Below are positions 30,292 to 41,551 of a stretch of DNA of 64,000 nucleotides, in pieces. A program made the position numbers and the translations under genes. The stretch is from positions 1,230,001 to 1,294,000 of the forward strand of contig LSRY02000003.1 of NCBI GenBank assembly GCA_001643675.2, written 5' to 3'. Below the pieces are notes generated by a model. That model did not search any database, had not been told where the DNA came from, and saw nothing but the letters and a program-made list of their open reading frames with translations. Every line of letters begins with the position of its first letter. The first letter of the stretch is position 1. This stretch comes from Monocercomonoides exilis (Eukaryota; Preaxostyla; Oxymonadida; Polymastigidae).

Positions 30292-31640
30292 TCAACAACT
30301 TTTTTTAACTTTTCTTTTTCTTTTTTCACATTCAAAAGGATCAAATTCATCAGTCGTTGCATCGTCGTCATTCTTAATTTTTCTGAAAATCCTTTTCACT
30401 TTTTTCTCCAAAGTTAATTCTTCTTCTTCAATTTCCTTATCTTTTTCTTTAATTTCTTCAATTTTCATCTTGAGTTTTTCATTATTTTCTTCTCATTTAT
30501 CAATAAACTTTTTTTCTGCAATTTCTTTTTAGAAGAAATCGAAACAGTGTGAGTGTGAAGGAACTGAGTATTTCGGAGGCAACTGAAGTTTCATAATCAC
30601 CGATCCAGAACCATTGCTGATGACTCTGCTTTTGATGAATTCCATTTATATCACAGATGGAGTGAATGCAGTGTGAATGACTTGTGACAACTCATCTGCA
30701 ACAGCTGTTCTTTTATCAAATGAGGATGTAGATGATGGAGAGCTGTAATTGTTTGAAAGCTCCGACTTCAACACTGCAAATACGCATCTGTCCATTGGCT
30801 GTAATATGTGTGCCACTTGTGGAACGATGGTGACGATGTCTATTTCGGCTTCCTTGAACTGTCTCCATATCGTTGGATCTGCCCGCGATGAGTGTGAATC
30901 CAGGAGAAGACAACGATGAGATTCTTTAAGTATTCTCTTTCTTCTATCAATGACACAAGGCAATGGAACTGTTGAGGCGAATTTTTTGAAAGATATTTTG
31001 TCCATCCATCCGTTTGTGTTTGGCCAAAAGTCAAGCGAAGGTGCTAACAGTGTTGTCAGTTCTTTCGGAAGAGTTGCGCTCGGACACAGCACAATAGAAA
31101 GAAGCCAGATGCCATCAACAGCTATTCAAGCAACGATAGTGGCATTCGGTATCCGTTTGGTTGTTTATTTGAACCCTGATTGTTTATCAGAAGGATGAAC
31201 AACAACACCACGTTACGAAGTTGGAATGCGAAGGGAAGATTCATCGATATTGAAGATTAATTCCTCGGGATATTTGTTTTGCATCGTGTAGTGCTTGTAA
31301 TTTTGCGAACCACAGATTTAGGACTTTCTGGCAAGATGCTGCAAGTCTGTTGATATCAACTTGTTTTGGAAGCGATGACTTCAATTCCGGATGGCGCTTT
31401 ATGAAGGCGTAAACTGTCTTTAGAGTATCTGTATATTTCTTCTTTTTTTCATTATCTTCTTCTTCACAATCGTTCATTATATTTTCCATTTTAATAAAAA
31501 TTTATATTTAATTTTAATGTCAATTGCAAACCAGATCACGCGCTTTTCGTAATGTGAGGCTTGCCCCAGATCGAGATTCAATTTTTACTTCTTCCAAGAA
31601 TTGCTTTTCTTATTTGCGGCTAATAATTGGTGAGTGCTTA
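30292..31640 (-). pseudogene. Pogo/Tigger-like DDE transposase, decayed
   Basis: One minus-strand frame runs from FNIDESSLRIP (first catalytic Asp, about 31241-31255) through LLLDSHSSRADPTI (second) and VAHILQPMDRCVFAVLKSEL (third) to a Lys/Glu-rich tail ending at TGA 30292-30294. This is the DDE_1 pattern of pogo-type transposases. Stops interrupt it at 31213-31215, 31165-31167, 31126-31128, 30646-30648, 30529-30531 and 30493-30495. Upstream, another frame (31241-31489) gives VYAFIKRHPELKSSLPKQVD and a third from about 31640 gives KQFLEEVKIESRSGASLTLR, the Tc5/CENP-B-type N-terminal HTH region, so frameshifts are present too. The ORF at 30646-31092 is only a surviving piece. No terminal repeats found. 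Confidence 0.85.
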
Positions 31641-32374
31641 ACTTTTGCAATCGGCCTGCCTTTTTAATGGCTTTGACAGTGTGTTTCAATGATTATTTGT
31701 TGATTCCACCATATTTTCCACATTGATCAGCCTGACAACACTATCATTCACAATGAATGTCATCCTTTCCAATCTTGTCTCATATTTCCAATAATGCAAT
31801 TACGACATTGCTTCCTTCGGAATCTTCTGTGCTTCTTCAACTTTCTTTTTCACTTTGATATCTTTGATTCATCATAGTTTTGAACGTAAAAAAAACATTT
31901 TTAAAATAAAAATTTGTATTTTTTAATGTTTTTTTTTCTAATTTAAAAATTTATTATTATTATTATTATAATTATTATTATTTTTGTGAGAATAACATTC
32001 TTTTTCAAGGTTGTTTTATTGTTTTCGAATTCTTCAACCCACCATAAAAAAAAACAATTTTCTTTGCTGGATAAAAATATAATTTTCTCATTTCCTTTTT
32101 CATGTTTGAATATGATTTGTTCTAATTTGAATATTAAATTTTTTTAAAAAATGCTTTTAAATACTCATCAATACAAAACATCTCAAACCAACATTTAAAA
32201 TTCAAATCTCAAAATTCTCATTATCCAAAAAATCTTATCATATTCTCACACTCATCTCAAAGCCCAACAAAGAAAATTTCAGTTTTGATCAAGATAGATT
32301 CAAGAATGTTAATAACAATTTCTTTCTCTCTCATTTCATATTCAGTTTTGAAACTTATTTCTTGTTTTCGAATC
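31641..32374. other. Intergenic DNA, 3' flank of receptor B
   Basis: May include more decayed transposon sequence up to about 31870. An (ATT)n tract lies at about 31951-31982. The last 100 bases are homologous to the 3' flank of receptor A. No gene seen. Confidence 0.5.
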
Positions 32375-35300
32375 TCATCCATTGCCAAACATGTCTTTCA
32401 TTTCATTCACTTCAATTTCCCCTTCCTTTTCGCTTTCCTTGCTCTCTCCGCCTTCATCCTGCTCCTCACTGCTTTCCTCAAGCATGATCGCATCTGTCAT
32501 CGTCACAACAAATGTCCCAGAAGGAAATAACCCAACCAGCTCTTTCTTCACTTCTGTGAGTGTTGGTCTTTTCGATGCCTCTGATGACAGACACGCATCA
32601 ACAACATTCTTCAACACGCTCTCTTCAATCCCTCTCTCATCCGGCTTCTCTCCATCAGCAATCTTCTGCCCTGCCACTTCCCCTTCGTATTCTCCAAACG
32701 GGATCTCGAGTGTCACACACTCCCACAGCATCATCCCAATCGAGAATGCCACCGACTTCTCTGTTGCTCCCATCTTCCTGTTCTTCACCAGCTCTGGCGC
32801 CTTCCACCTCAAACACTCCTTCCACTTATCCTCATCATCCTCAAATGCTGATGAGGGCAGAGAATCTCTTTCATCATCATCATCAACACTGGCAGATGTC
32901 ACGATCGTGGTTGATGTGATTGAGGATGAATCCGAATCATCAGATGACGAGGAGCAGTCGGAGTGGAGCGCAATGCAGATCACCATGTGCTCCGAGAACA
33001 GCACAATGTGCGGACTCAGCTCTCGCAAAGAGGGAAGTTCGTCTTCCTCATCTTCAAGCGAGTGCAACGCTCCATTCGCCACCCAGAACAGCATCTGTGC
33101 TCCCGTCACTTCTCTCTCCTTCAATGTGCCAATCGCCAGCTCTTTCTTCTCACTCCTCCCATGCAACAACATGAACAGCGAATCCCTCAAATCCACAATC
33201 AGCTTTTCATAAGGCGATGAACATGCCATTGCATCCACCAGATTCGACATCGATGAGGTTGTTGGACACAGATCCTCCCCTCGAACAAATGTGGTTTCTG
33301 TATCTGTTGATGAGATTGATGGTGATGGAATTTGCTTTTGTGTCTCTTCTTCCTTCTCTAATTCCCATTCTCCATTTTTATCTGAGTCTTGTCCAAGAAT
33401 GTATTCCGTTGATCCATTCTCAGCCAAAAGATATTCCGAAGACTCAGAATGATGCATTTTCTTTTCATATTCTCTCTTCTTTGTCCTCTCTTCATTCTTC
33501 TTCTCTGCCTCCCTCTCTACTCTCCTCCACTGTTCCTCAGGCGACATCTCCATCGTCACCATCTCAAATGCCTTCGGATCCTTTCTGATGTTATCATTCA
33601 CAATCTCTCTCAGATCTTCTGCTTCATTCTTGACCTTTCTCCATCGAACAGCCAAAACAACAATTATTGTCAGCAAAATTATAAATATGAAGCATGCAAT
33701 CACAATAACAATCCACCACGACTTCTTCTCATTTCCTCCTTCAACAATCCTTTCATCATCTTTTGGAGGAGTAATGCTCGCATTTTTCAGAATGAATGAA
33801 TTTGTTGAAGAAGGAGATTCTTCATTTCCAAACAAAACAGAAACACTCACCTCAACATCATTTCCACAACTGCTGATCAGATATTTTGCCACACTTCCTT
33901 CTGCTTCTCTTTCTGATAGAAATCCATTTGAATCAAAATCATGTTTTTCAATCTCTTTCTCTTCTCCCTTCCTCTTTACAATTGAGAATGACAGATTGCA
34001 TGGAACAAGAAGCAATCCTTTGAATATCAGTTTCATTCTGTCTGACTCTCCTTTTGCTTCAACACTGTCCAACACAGGAATGAATAATGATGAATCACTC
34101 TCTGAAACAATCCCTCCAAAACTGCACCCATCATTCAACATCCAAAGCGATGTATTTCTTTCCCATCCATCTCCTCCTTTCAAACTTCTAACATTCAATG
34201 TTCCTGCATCTGAACAGATGATATTTCTTCTCAATGATGGATATCCTTCAATAGTTGGATTATTGTTCTCAAATCTTCCATCAATAATAGTCAATGCCCC
34301 TCCACTCATTGTTATTCCACCCTCTGGTGTATTCGATATTGTTGTATCTTTCATCATCACAGAACTCCTCACAACATCAACAAGAGAACCATCCCATCTG
34401 CACATCTCTTCTTCAATATTCAACTGCTTCTCATTTCTTTCCTTTGAACTCCCATCAAAAATGCAGCTGTCCATTATCACATCTGTGCAATCCTCCACTT
34501 TCATCAATTTCCCTTTTGAAGTCTTTGAACTGACTCCACCCATTGTGCAATTTGTCAATTGCATCGTCTTTTTCATTGACAAGCAAGATATCAGTGATTC
34601 TCCATTTCCTTCAACTGTGATATTTTCTGTATTGAAATCCTTGATTGTTAATTGCCCGCATTCATTAATATCAATCAGAGAAGTTTTAATTGTAGAATTG
34701 CAAATTGATAATAAATAAATCACTGATGGAAGTTGAGAAGAAAGATGAAATGCAGATTCTTGAAGAATGAGATTTGATATTGTGCATCCATCAAGTTGTA
34801 ATTCTCCCTTTGCCACATTTATTATGTGAAATGGAATGACTGCTAATTCTTCATTAACTCCTTCTGTCAATTGTTTTGAACTGAATGAGCAATTCATTAT
34901 CTCAAGGATTCCTCCTTCTGGCAATATCAGTGATTCATGTGAAGAGATGAAAATTGAATCAAATACAAAATTCACTCTCAACAATGACACAGTTCCTGTT
35001 GTTGTTATCAAAGTCTCTCTCGTTCTTTCAATTCCTGATTTCACTTCAACTTCACAATTTTCCCTGCTCTTTGAACTCAAACTCATTTCCTTCAGATTTA
35101 TCTCTTCCCCAATCACACTCTCTTCAATCACAATCATTTGACTCATGAAATCTGAGGTCAAATGAATCAGGCCATGCTCAATCGAATAACATGGAAGTGT
35201 GTTTGTTCCGCATTGTCTCTCATTCGATCCATTCACACTGCTCACAACAATTGTGTCACTCTGATGAATCGTCACAAATCCAATTAGGTCTGTATCATCT

Positions 35301-38300
35301 TTGTTATCACACTCATCTCTTCCAAATATTGCATTACTGCGATTGTATTTCCCTTCTCGAAGATCAAATCGAAATTGGCTTTCATTGATCTGAGATGTGA
35401 TGTTGAAGCATTCAATGAAAATATCATTCCCGACTCTTGCTGTGTTTGAACTGAATTTCATACCCACAAATGTGAAGTTCAATTCTCCTCTTTCCTTTGT
35501 TGCCAAATACACTCCTCCTCCTCTTCCTGTATTGTTGCTGCAGCTGCAATGGCTGATTGTTGAGCCAATCATCTTCATTGATCCTGAAGCACCCAATGTG
35601 AATAATATTGCTCCTCCTTTTTCACTTGTTTCTGCTTTGTCTTCTGTGATGTTGCTCTCCTTTACAACCAAACAAATCTTTTTGTCACTCTTCGATTCCA
35701 AAATGCTTGCTCCATTGTCACTTCTCTTCACTTCTGAAAATGATGAATTATCAATATTGAGATTCATTTCCTCACCCACTTCATTTATCTTTGTTGTTAT
35801 TTCAGTTCCTTTGATCAGAAGAAGGCATCCGCCGCTTTCATTCAATGATTCCACTCGAACATTCACAAAATGGCAAGAAACTCCAGAATCATGATTGACA
35901 AAAATACTATTTCCAACATTGCATGATTCAATTGACAAATCGTTCACATCCACACTGCCTCCAATCGCATCCACAAACACACAATCAAATCCATTGTTCA
36001 CTCCTGCTTCTGAATAGAATGAACATCCACTTATCACCAAATCTCCATTTATATTTGAAATAATTGATTTGGCTGAGTTGTTAAATCCCGATTCCAGTTG
36101 CAGTTGGATATTCATCAATTCAAGATGTTCGTCATTTCCCATGAAATAATCCAGTTGACTTCCAACTGCCTTTTCAAAATTCAAAGTTGCTTTCGCATTT
36201 TCATCTCCCATCTTTACACTCTTTTTGATCTGATAATTGGACATGCTGAATGAATCTTGAATAATTGTTGATCCTTCAACCTGAATTGTTTTATTTCCAA
36301 TCTCCTTTTCCATATTTTTCATCCCTTTCCACATCGTTTTGCATGGCTCTTCCTCACTTCCACATCTTGCAACATCAAATCCTTCTGATGAGATAAATAT
36401 CTCAATTGAGCTGTATGGAATCAGAAACATGAACAAATCTTTGCTTGAATGAAAATCATCACTTCCAACAAACAGAGTTTCATCATCCTTCATTGATGAG
36501 TAATCAAACTTAAACGCATCGTTTGTTACAGAAGAATTAAAATCCTTTCCCAAAATAAACACATTCTTTCCATTGGCTGCTTTGTTGTTTGCAAACAAAA
36601 CGTTTTCCAAAAGAAATGGCTTCTCATTCAAACAATTTTGGCAATCCAGATGCAAGAATCCTCCTTTTCCATTCCCTGTTGAAAGCGAACAAGAAGATGC
36701 ATTTGGTGATTTCATCACCAAATCTTCTTCATTTATTAATGTAACTCTTGCAACACCTCCTTCTCCACTTCCAGTGTTCACAATGTTTGAAAAGTTGCTG
36801 TTTTCAAACAAAACAGAAGAAGCCATCGCCAAGGGAGATTTGGCAAATGAACAATCTGCCAAACTGCATCCTTTCAATGTGCAACTTCCACTGGTTGTGG
36901 TTATCCATGAGAATTGAATAATATCTGTTGATCGGATCTCAAATAAACAGTTTTCGAGTTGAAGATCTCCACTCGATGAGATCAGTGTATTTATACTTGG
37001 TACAAATTGACTTGGAATCTGCAACTTCAAAGATAATAAGCCTAGTGAAGCAGTTGATGAAATCACAGCTGTCGCAGAATCTCCATTTATTGTCTCTTTA
37101 AACTGAACAGGCCTGCGTTTGATGGCATCTTCCTCACTCACACACCCATCAATCGCAAGTGCATCTGTGAATGAATAAACATGTTCAATTGTACCTTCAT
37201 CTTTCACTTTCACTTTCCTTTCTCCATCTGTTCCACTTCTGTCAATGTGGTCAATTCCACTTTTCATTGATTGACATGGGAATATTTCACTTCCACATCC
37301 CAATGTGTCATGACCACCAGTCGACACAGACACAACCACCCACTTCAAAGAAACAAGAAATATTCGAAGATCCATTTCTCCATATTTTCCATCTTTCCCA
37401 ACATATGCATTCTCATCATTAGAATATCCCGAGTAATCAAATGCAAAACGCTCTATTTTTACACTGTTCACCAGACTGCCGCTCTTCACAAACATGTTCT
37501 TCCCAACTGTTGCACTGCATCCAGAAAACGATATCGATGACAGTTGAAATCCTCCTTCATTCAGACTGCAATCCAGATGTATCCCTCCCCCTTTTCCTCC
37601 CTCACTCTTATTCTCACAAACACATCCAGTAAATGAACTCTCTTGAATTGTAATATATCCTCCTTCGCTCAACAATATTTTCAGTGCTCCTCCTTCTTTG
37701 CTCTTTTCTGATAAAGCCCCGTTAATTGTACTTCCATTCATAACCATTCCAACTCCCACACTCCCTCCAAATACTGTTGCCTCTTCACCTCCATCAATCT
37801 CCAATCTTTGCAGTGTGCAATTTAATAGTTTCACTTTGTATTCCTGATCATTCACATTTGCTGATGAAAGTGAAAATGAAAACAACGAAACTGTTGATTT
37901 CACATCTGAAATCGTGACAAAGTCTAATTCAACCATCTTCCCTGTTGATTTGATCAAGAAAAACCCAATTGTGTTTCCCTTCCCTCCAATCACACTCATC
38001 TTACTGTTCTTCATGTTGAGCTCACCGTTTTGAGTGCTCGATTCGATCACCGATAAGATTGCTCTGTTTAAACTTGATGGAACAACAATCCCAATGAACT
38101 CCATTTCTGTCAACATTGTTGATTTCAGAATGCATTCTTCAGATCCACTCACTTCTGTTAGGCATTCAATTTCCACAATTGTCTCAGTTTTTGCCTTCAT
38201 ACACATTCCTCCCACATCTGCACACCCAGTAATATTAGATTTTTCACACACAACAATCTCCTCTTTAACATTCAGTGTTCTTTTCAAACGCCCCATCCCA

Positions 38301-41300
38301 TAATTAACATTCTTACAAGGTGCTTTCTCCAGTCCACAATACACCTCTTCCACTCCGGATGTGCCATCTACAAATATTGTATCATCAAAGAAACCATCGA
38401 AGAATATAAACAAATCGATATTCCAATCACCGAATGCTTCTGTTCTATCATGTCCAACAACCGAGTTGTCTTTCTGAGTGATGCTTGTCATGAAGGTGAA
38501 CAAGGGCTCTTTCACAGAAGCGACAAATGACTCACACACAAAATACATATCTCTTCCGACACTCGCTTTGTTGGCTGAAAACACAATATTGGTTATGGAA
38601 AAGGTTGTGGATGACACTTGTGAGCCATGGTTGAACTCGATCATGAGAGCACCGCCTCTTCCTCCAGAACTTGTATCCTCGCTCACAGAGCAGGTGGAGA
38701 AGATGGTGTCACTCACCGAAAACGAGTTGGCAGGGGCAGATGAGGCGAATGAGATGCACCCGCCATTGGTGGGAGTCTGTTGGCTCAACTGTTCTGAGTT
38801 GATGTTGGTGATGGTGCAGTTGGCGAGGGAGAGGGAGAGGGCAGGGGAGGTGGCAGAGGAGAGGACACAGCTGGTGGGGGTGGCTGTGGAGGTGATGTGG
38901 GTGATGTTGGAGGAGTTGAGGGTGAGGGGGTTTGTGAGGAAGGCGAGGTGGAAGATGCTTTGGCTGTTGAGGGCGAGTTGGGTGATTGCTGTGTGGTTGA
39001 GGGCGAGGGAGCCAGCAGTGAGGAAGAAGAGGGGGGTTGTGATTGATGATGAAGATGGGGTTGTTCCGGTGATGGTGGTTGTGTTGAGATTGAGGGAAGG
39101 GGAGTTATCAGAGAGGTGGAAGAGGATGGGGGTGATTTGGTTTGTGGAGTTGTGGGCGATGGCGAGGGCAGAGACTGTAAGGGAGCCCTGGGTCTGTTGG
39201 AAGAGGGCAGACGAGGCAGATGGATCTGGTGAAGAAGATGTTGATAATGATGACAAGGATGAAAGAGATGATGTTGATTGCGATGACTGTGAATGTGAGT
39301 TTTGTGGTTGAGGAATGCCACTGGAGGCGATGGTGGTGGCATCTGTGCCGTTTCCGGTGATTTTAGTGTCAACAGCGCTGAAAGTAAGTGTTTGAGTTGG
39401 AACAAATGTTGAGGTGAGGAGGGTGAGGGAGGCGTCTTGGAGGAGGGAAATGAAGCCGGTGAGGGCATACTCGATGGTGGCACATGGGGTCTGTTGGGGT
39501 CTGCCACAGGCATCAGCATCACTTCCACTGTTGGCAACGATTTTGTTCTGGGCGATGAGTGGGAGCCAGCCATTGTACTCAGTGTTATCAGCTGTATTGT
39601 TATTCCACACTCTTTGTGTTGGGGTTGTTGAACCACAATTCTCGAATGGGGATTGTGTGATGCTATTTCCGTAAAAGAACACATCATTTCCCCTGCCATT
39701 TGCAGCAGTATTACTATCGAAGAAGCAGAAAGTGATGAATTTGAACCCGCTCATCCAGAAATATGTGTGTCTGAAAAACATTGCAGCACCTCCCCATGAT
39801 GTTGATGAACTTGTCAATTTGTTATTTATAAACTGACAATCATCAATCAAAAATTGATTTGGCTTGTTATTCGGAGGAGAATTGAATGTAAGAGAACCAG
39901 CAGAATCACCACCTGAATTGGCAATGCACTTGCATTTGGAAAACAGGAATTGAGCACTTGTTGGTGTACTTCCCATGTTAAAATACCAACCAGTTCCACA
40001 CCAATTTGTTATTGAACAACTTTCCACTCTGTTATCTGAGAACGTCCAAACAGAATTTGATTGTGGATTCCTTGCGTGAACTGCTCCTCCATGGGCAGCT
40101 GAACAGCTTGTGAAATTGGATTTTGTGATGTCAATTTTTAACAAACTATTGCAATGTAACGCTCCACCATGATCACTTGCCGAACATTTGTTGAATGAAC
40201 AAGAAGTGATTGTGAGATTTGCATTCAAGCAAGCAACATAAAGTGCTCCGCCCCATTCACTTTCGCTTTTTGAATTATTCCATTCACACCATTTGAAGAT
40301 ATAGCTATTCAAATCAGTAAAGGACAATCGAGTTAAATTCTCTCTGTGAGTTTCATTTCCAATATATTCAACGGGATCATTTGATGAAGAGCGTGTTTGG
40401 TGGAGGAAAGAGGCATTGAAGGCAGAGAGAGAAGTGGATGGGCTGTTGAGGTTGGGGAGAATGGCTCCATCAATGGGGTTGTGAGTGTGTTTGAAGATGG
40501 ATGAGTGAATGGAGATGGATGAGTGAAGGGAGAAGGAGGGGATTGAATTGGTGTTGGTGTTGGTGGAAGAGAGAGAAGAGGAAGAGGTGGTTGAGGTGAA
40601 TGGGTTGAGCGAGTGAGAGGGAAGGGATGGAAGAGATGGATGGGATTGGGGAGATGAGATGTTGGAGAAGAGGGTGTTTGAGAGATGGAGATTGAGGTGG
40701 ATTTGGAGGTGGGGATGGGATTGGTGATGGTTATGGAGAGGGGAAGGGGAAGAGAAAGAGGAAATCGAAGGGGAAATAGAAGGAGAAGGGGAAGTGGAAG
40801 AAGATGATGAGGATGAGGATGAGAAAGATGAAGGAGAAGGGGAAAGGGAAGGAGATGGAGAAGGGGAAGGGGAAGAGAGGGAAGAAGGAGAAAAAAGGAA
40901 ATGCTGGATGAGGGAGATGAATGAGGAGAAGAAGGAGTGGGAGATGGAGAAGGAGGCAGGGATTGGGGAGTGGGCATGTGAGAGGAGATTGTTTGGGGTG
41001 GAGAAGAGGGGGAAGGAGAGGATGGCAGGTTGGCGGGTGGTGAGGGAGAAGTTTGTGAGGGCGAGGGAGGCATGGGCAGAGAGGAAGAGGGGGCAGTGGT
41101 GGTGGTGGTTGTTGTTGGTGAGGGAAGGTGGGTGGATGGTGCAAGTGGAGGAGCAGATGGAGGCAGTGGAGTGATGTTGGGCAGTGAGGAGCGGACAGCC
41201 ACTGAGAGGGATGATGTTGAGATGGGTCACACACAAGGAGGTGTTGATGATATTTAGACTTGTTTGAATGCTGCAAATGTGATTGTCAGCTGGTTTTATT

Positions 41301-41551
41301 ACTTTCTTCAATGAATTGCAAAAATTATAGTTGTTATCTCTATTTTTATCTGCAATGCTGATCTTGCCTTCCTGCATCTCCTCGTTCCATTTTTGATGAT
41401 ATTGCGTTTCTTCAATGTTTTTGCCATAACTGCAGTTTTCAACAATTAATAGCAACGCAACAATATTGAATGCAGCTCTCATGTGGGGAAGTACCTCGTT
41501 GCAATTGAGAATGCAGGAAAAATGGGGAAATGAAAAATTCCTGCGCCCCAT
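32375..41551 (-). CDS. Giant beta-helix receptor with cytoplasmic pseudokinase domain (copy B)
   Basis: 3058 residues in one exon, paralog of 5752-14892 in the opposite orientation. The plan is the same: signal peptide likely from Met24 (MRAAFNIVALLLIVENC; alternative start 41482), a Ser/Pro-rich segment, beta-helix rungs, five Gly...CG...PC modules (SGSDADACGRPQQTPC, TSGVEEVYCGLEKAPC, GGHDTLGCGSEIFPC, EGFDVARCGSEEEPC, NERQCGTNTLPC), one membrane helix (WWIVIVIACFIFIILLTIIV) and the same degenerate kinase (LRELSPHIVLFSE, RWKAPELV, no DFG). In the catalytic-loop position copy B reads LRE where copy A reads LRD, so even the catalytic Asp is gone. Long blocks are almost identical to copy A while the membrane helix and its flank differ strongly. 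Confidence 0.9.
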   Translation of the reverse strand: MGRRNFSFPHFSCILNCNEVLPHMRAAFNIVALLLIVENCSYGKNIEETQYHQKWNEEMQEGKISIADKNRDNNYNFCNSLKKVIKPADNHICSIQTSLNIINTSLCVTHLNIIPLSGCPLLTAQHHSTASICSSTCTIHPPSLTNNNHHHHCPLFLSAHASLALTNFSLTTRQPAILSFPLFSTPNNLLSHAHSPIPASFSISHSFFSSFISLIQHFLFSPSSLSSPSPSPSPSLSPSPSSFSSSSSSSSSTSPSPSISPSISSFSSPSPLHNHHQSHPHLQIHLNLHLSNTLFSNISSPQSHPSLPSLPSHSLNPFTSTTSSSSLSSTNTNTNSIPSFSLHSSISIHSSIFKHTHNPIDGAILPNLNSPSTSLSAFNASFLHQTRSSSNDPVEYIGNETHRENLTRLSFTDLNSYIFKWCEWNNSKSESEWGGALYVACLNANLTITSCSFNKCSASDHGGALHCNSLLKIDITKSNFTSCSAAHGGAVHARNPQSNSVWTFSDNRVESCSITNWCGTGWYFNMGSTPTSAQFLFSKCKCIANSGGDSAGSLTFNSPPNNKPNQFLIDDCQFINNKLTSSSTSWGGAAMFFRHTYFWMSGFKFITFCFFDSNTAANGRGNDVFFYGNSITQSPFENCGSTTPTQRVWNNNTADNTEYNGWLPLIAQNKIVANSGSDADACGRPQQTPCATIEYALTGFISLLQDASLTLLTSTFVPTQTLTFSAVDTKITGNGTDATTIASSGIPQPQNSHSQSSQSTSSLSSLSSLSTSSSPDPSASSALFQQTQGSLTVSALAIAHNSTNQITPILFHLSDNSPSLNLNTTTITGTTPSSSSITTPLFFLTAGSLALNHTAITQLALNSQSIFHLAFLTNPLTLNSSNITHITSTATPTSCVLSSATSPALSLSLANCTITNINSEQLSQQTPTNGGCISFASSAPANSFSVSDTIFSTCSVSEDTSSGGRGGALMIEFNHGSQVSSTTFSITNIVFSANKASVGRDMYFVCESFVASVKEPLFTFMTSITQKDNSVVGHDRTEAFGDWNIDLFIFFDGFFDDTIFVDGTSGVEEVYCGLEKAPCKNVNYGMGRLKRTLNVKEEIVVCEKSNITGCADVGGMCMKAKTETIVEIECLTEVSGSEECILKSTMLTEMEFIGIVVPSSLNRAILSVIESSTQNGELNMKNSKMSVIGGKGNTIGFFLIKSTGKMVELDFVTISDVKSTVSLFSFSLSSANVNDQEYKVKLLNCTLQRLEIDGGEEATVFGGSVGVGMVMNGSTINGALSEKSKEGGALKILLSEGGYITIQESSFTGCVCENKSEGGKGGGIHLDCSLNEGGFQLSSISFSGCSATVGKNMFVKSGSLVNSVKIERFAFDYSGYSNDENAYVGKDGKYGEMDLRIFLVSLKWVVVSVSTGGHDTLGCGSEIFPCQSMKSGIDHIDRSGTDGERKVKVKDEGTIEHVYSFTDALAIDGCVSEEDAIKRRPVQFKETINGDSATAVISSTASLGLLSLKLQIPSQFVPSINTLISSSGDLQLENCLFEIRSTDIIQFSWITTTSGSCTLKGCSLADCSFAKSPLAMASSVLFENSNFSNIVNTGSGEGGVARVTLINEEDLVMKSPNASSCSLSTGNGKGGFLHLDCQNCLNEKPFLLENVLFANNKAANGKNVFILGKDFNSSVTNDAFKFDYSSMKDDETLFVGSDDFHSSKDLFMFLIPYSSIEIFISSEGFDVARCGSEEEPCKTMWKGMKNMEKEIGNKTIQVEGSTIIQDSFSMSNYQIKKSVKMGDENAKATLNFEKAVGSQLDYFMGNDEHLELMNIQLQLESGFNNSAKSIISNINGDLVISGCSFYSEAGVNNGFDCVFVDAIGGSVDVNDLSIESCNVGNSIFVNHDSGVSCHFVNVRVESLNESGGCLLLIKGTEITTKINEVGEEMNLNIDNSSFSEVKRSDNGASILESKSDKKICLVVKESNITEDKAETSEKGGAILFTLGASGSMKMIGSTISHCSCSNNTGRGGGVYLATKERGELNFTFVGMKFSSNTARVGNDIFIECFNITSQINESQFRFDLREGKYNRSNAIFGRDECDNKDDTDLIGFVTIHQSDTIVVSSVNGSNERQCGTNTLPCYSIEHGLIHLTSDFMSQMIVIEESVIGEEINLKEMSLSSKSRENCEVEVKSGIERTRETLITTTGTVSLLRVNFVFDSIFISSHESLILPEGGILEIMNCSFSSKQLTEGVNEELAVIPFHIINVAKGELQLDGCTISNLILQESAFHLSSQLPSVIYLLSICNSTIKTSLIDINECGQLTIKDFNTENITVEGNGESLISCLSMKKTMQLTNCTMGGVSSKTSKGKLMKVEDCTDVIMDSCIFDGSSKERNEKQLNIEEEMCRWDGSLVDVVRSSVMMKDTTISNTPEGGITMSGGALTIIDGRFENNNPTIEGYPSLRRNIICSDAGTLNVRSLKGGDGWERNTSLWMLNDGCSFGGIVSESDSSLFIPVLDSVEAKGESDRMKLIFKGLLLVPCNLSFSIVKRKGEEKEIEKHDFDSNGFLSEREAEGSVAKYLISSCGNDVEVSVSVLFGNEESPSSTNSFILKNASITPPKDDERIVEGGNEKKSWWIVIVIACFIFIILLTIIVVLAVRWRKVKNEAEDLREIVNDNIRKDPKAFEMVTMEMSPEEQWRRVEREAEKKNEERTKKREYEKKMHHSESSEYLLAENGSTEYILGQDSDKNGEWELEKEEETQKQIPSPSISSTDTETTFVRGEDLCPTTSSMSNLVDAMACSSPYEKLIVDLRDSLFMLLHGRSEKKELAIGTLKEREVTGAQMLFWVANGALHSLEDEEDELPSLRELSPHIVLFSEHMVICIALHSDCSSSSDDSDSSSITSTTIVTSASVDDDDERDSLPSSAFEDDEDKWKECLRWKAPELVKNRKMGATEKSVAFSIGMMLWECVTLEIPFGEYEGEVAGQKIADGEKPDERGIEESVLKNVVDACLSSEASKRPTLTEVKKELVGLFPSGTFVVTMTDAIMLEESSEEQDEGGESKESEKEGEIEVNEMKDMFGNG

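Noticed and set aside
30292-31640. Alternative genetic code with TAA as Gln, as reported for the oxymonad Streblomastix
   Set aside because: Intact genes here (G3BP-like, protease, ASH giant) end at TAA or TGA at the expected C-terminus, and the remnants also contain TGA stops and frameshifts.
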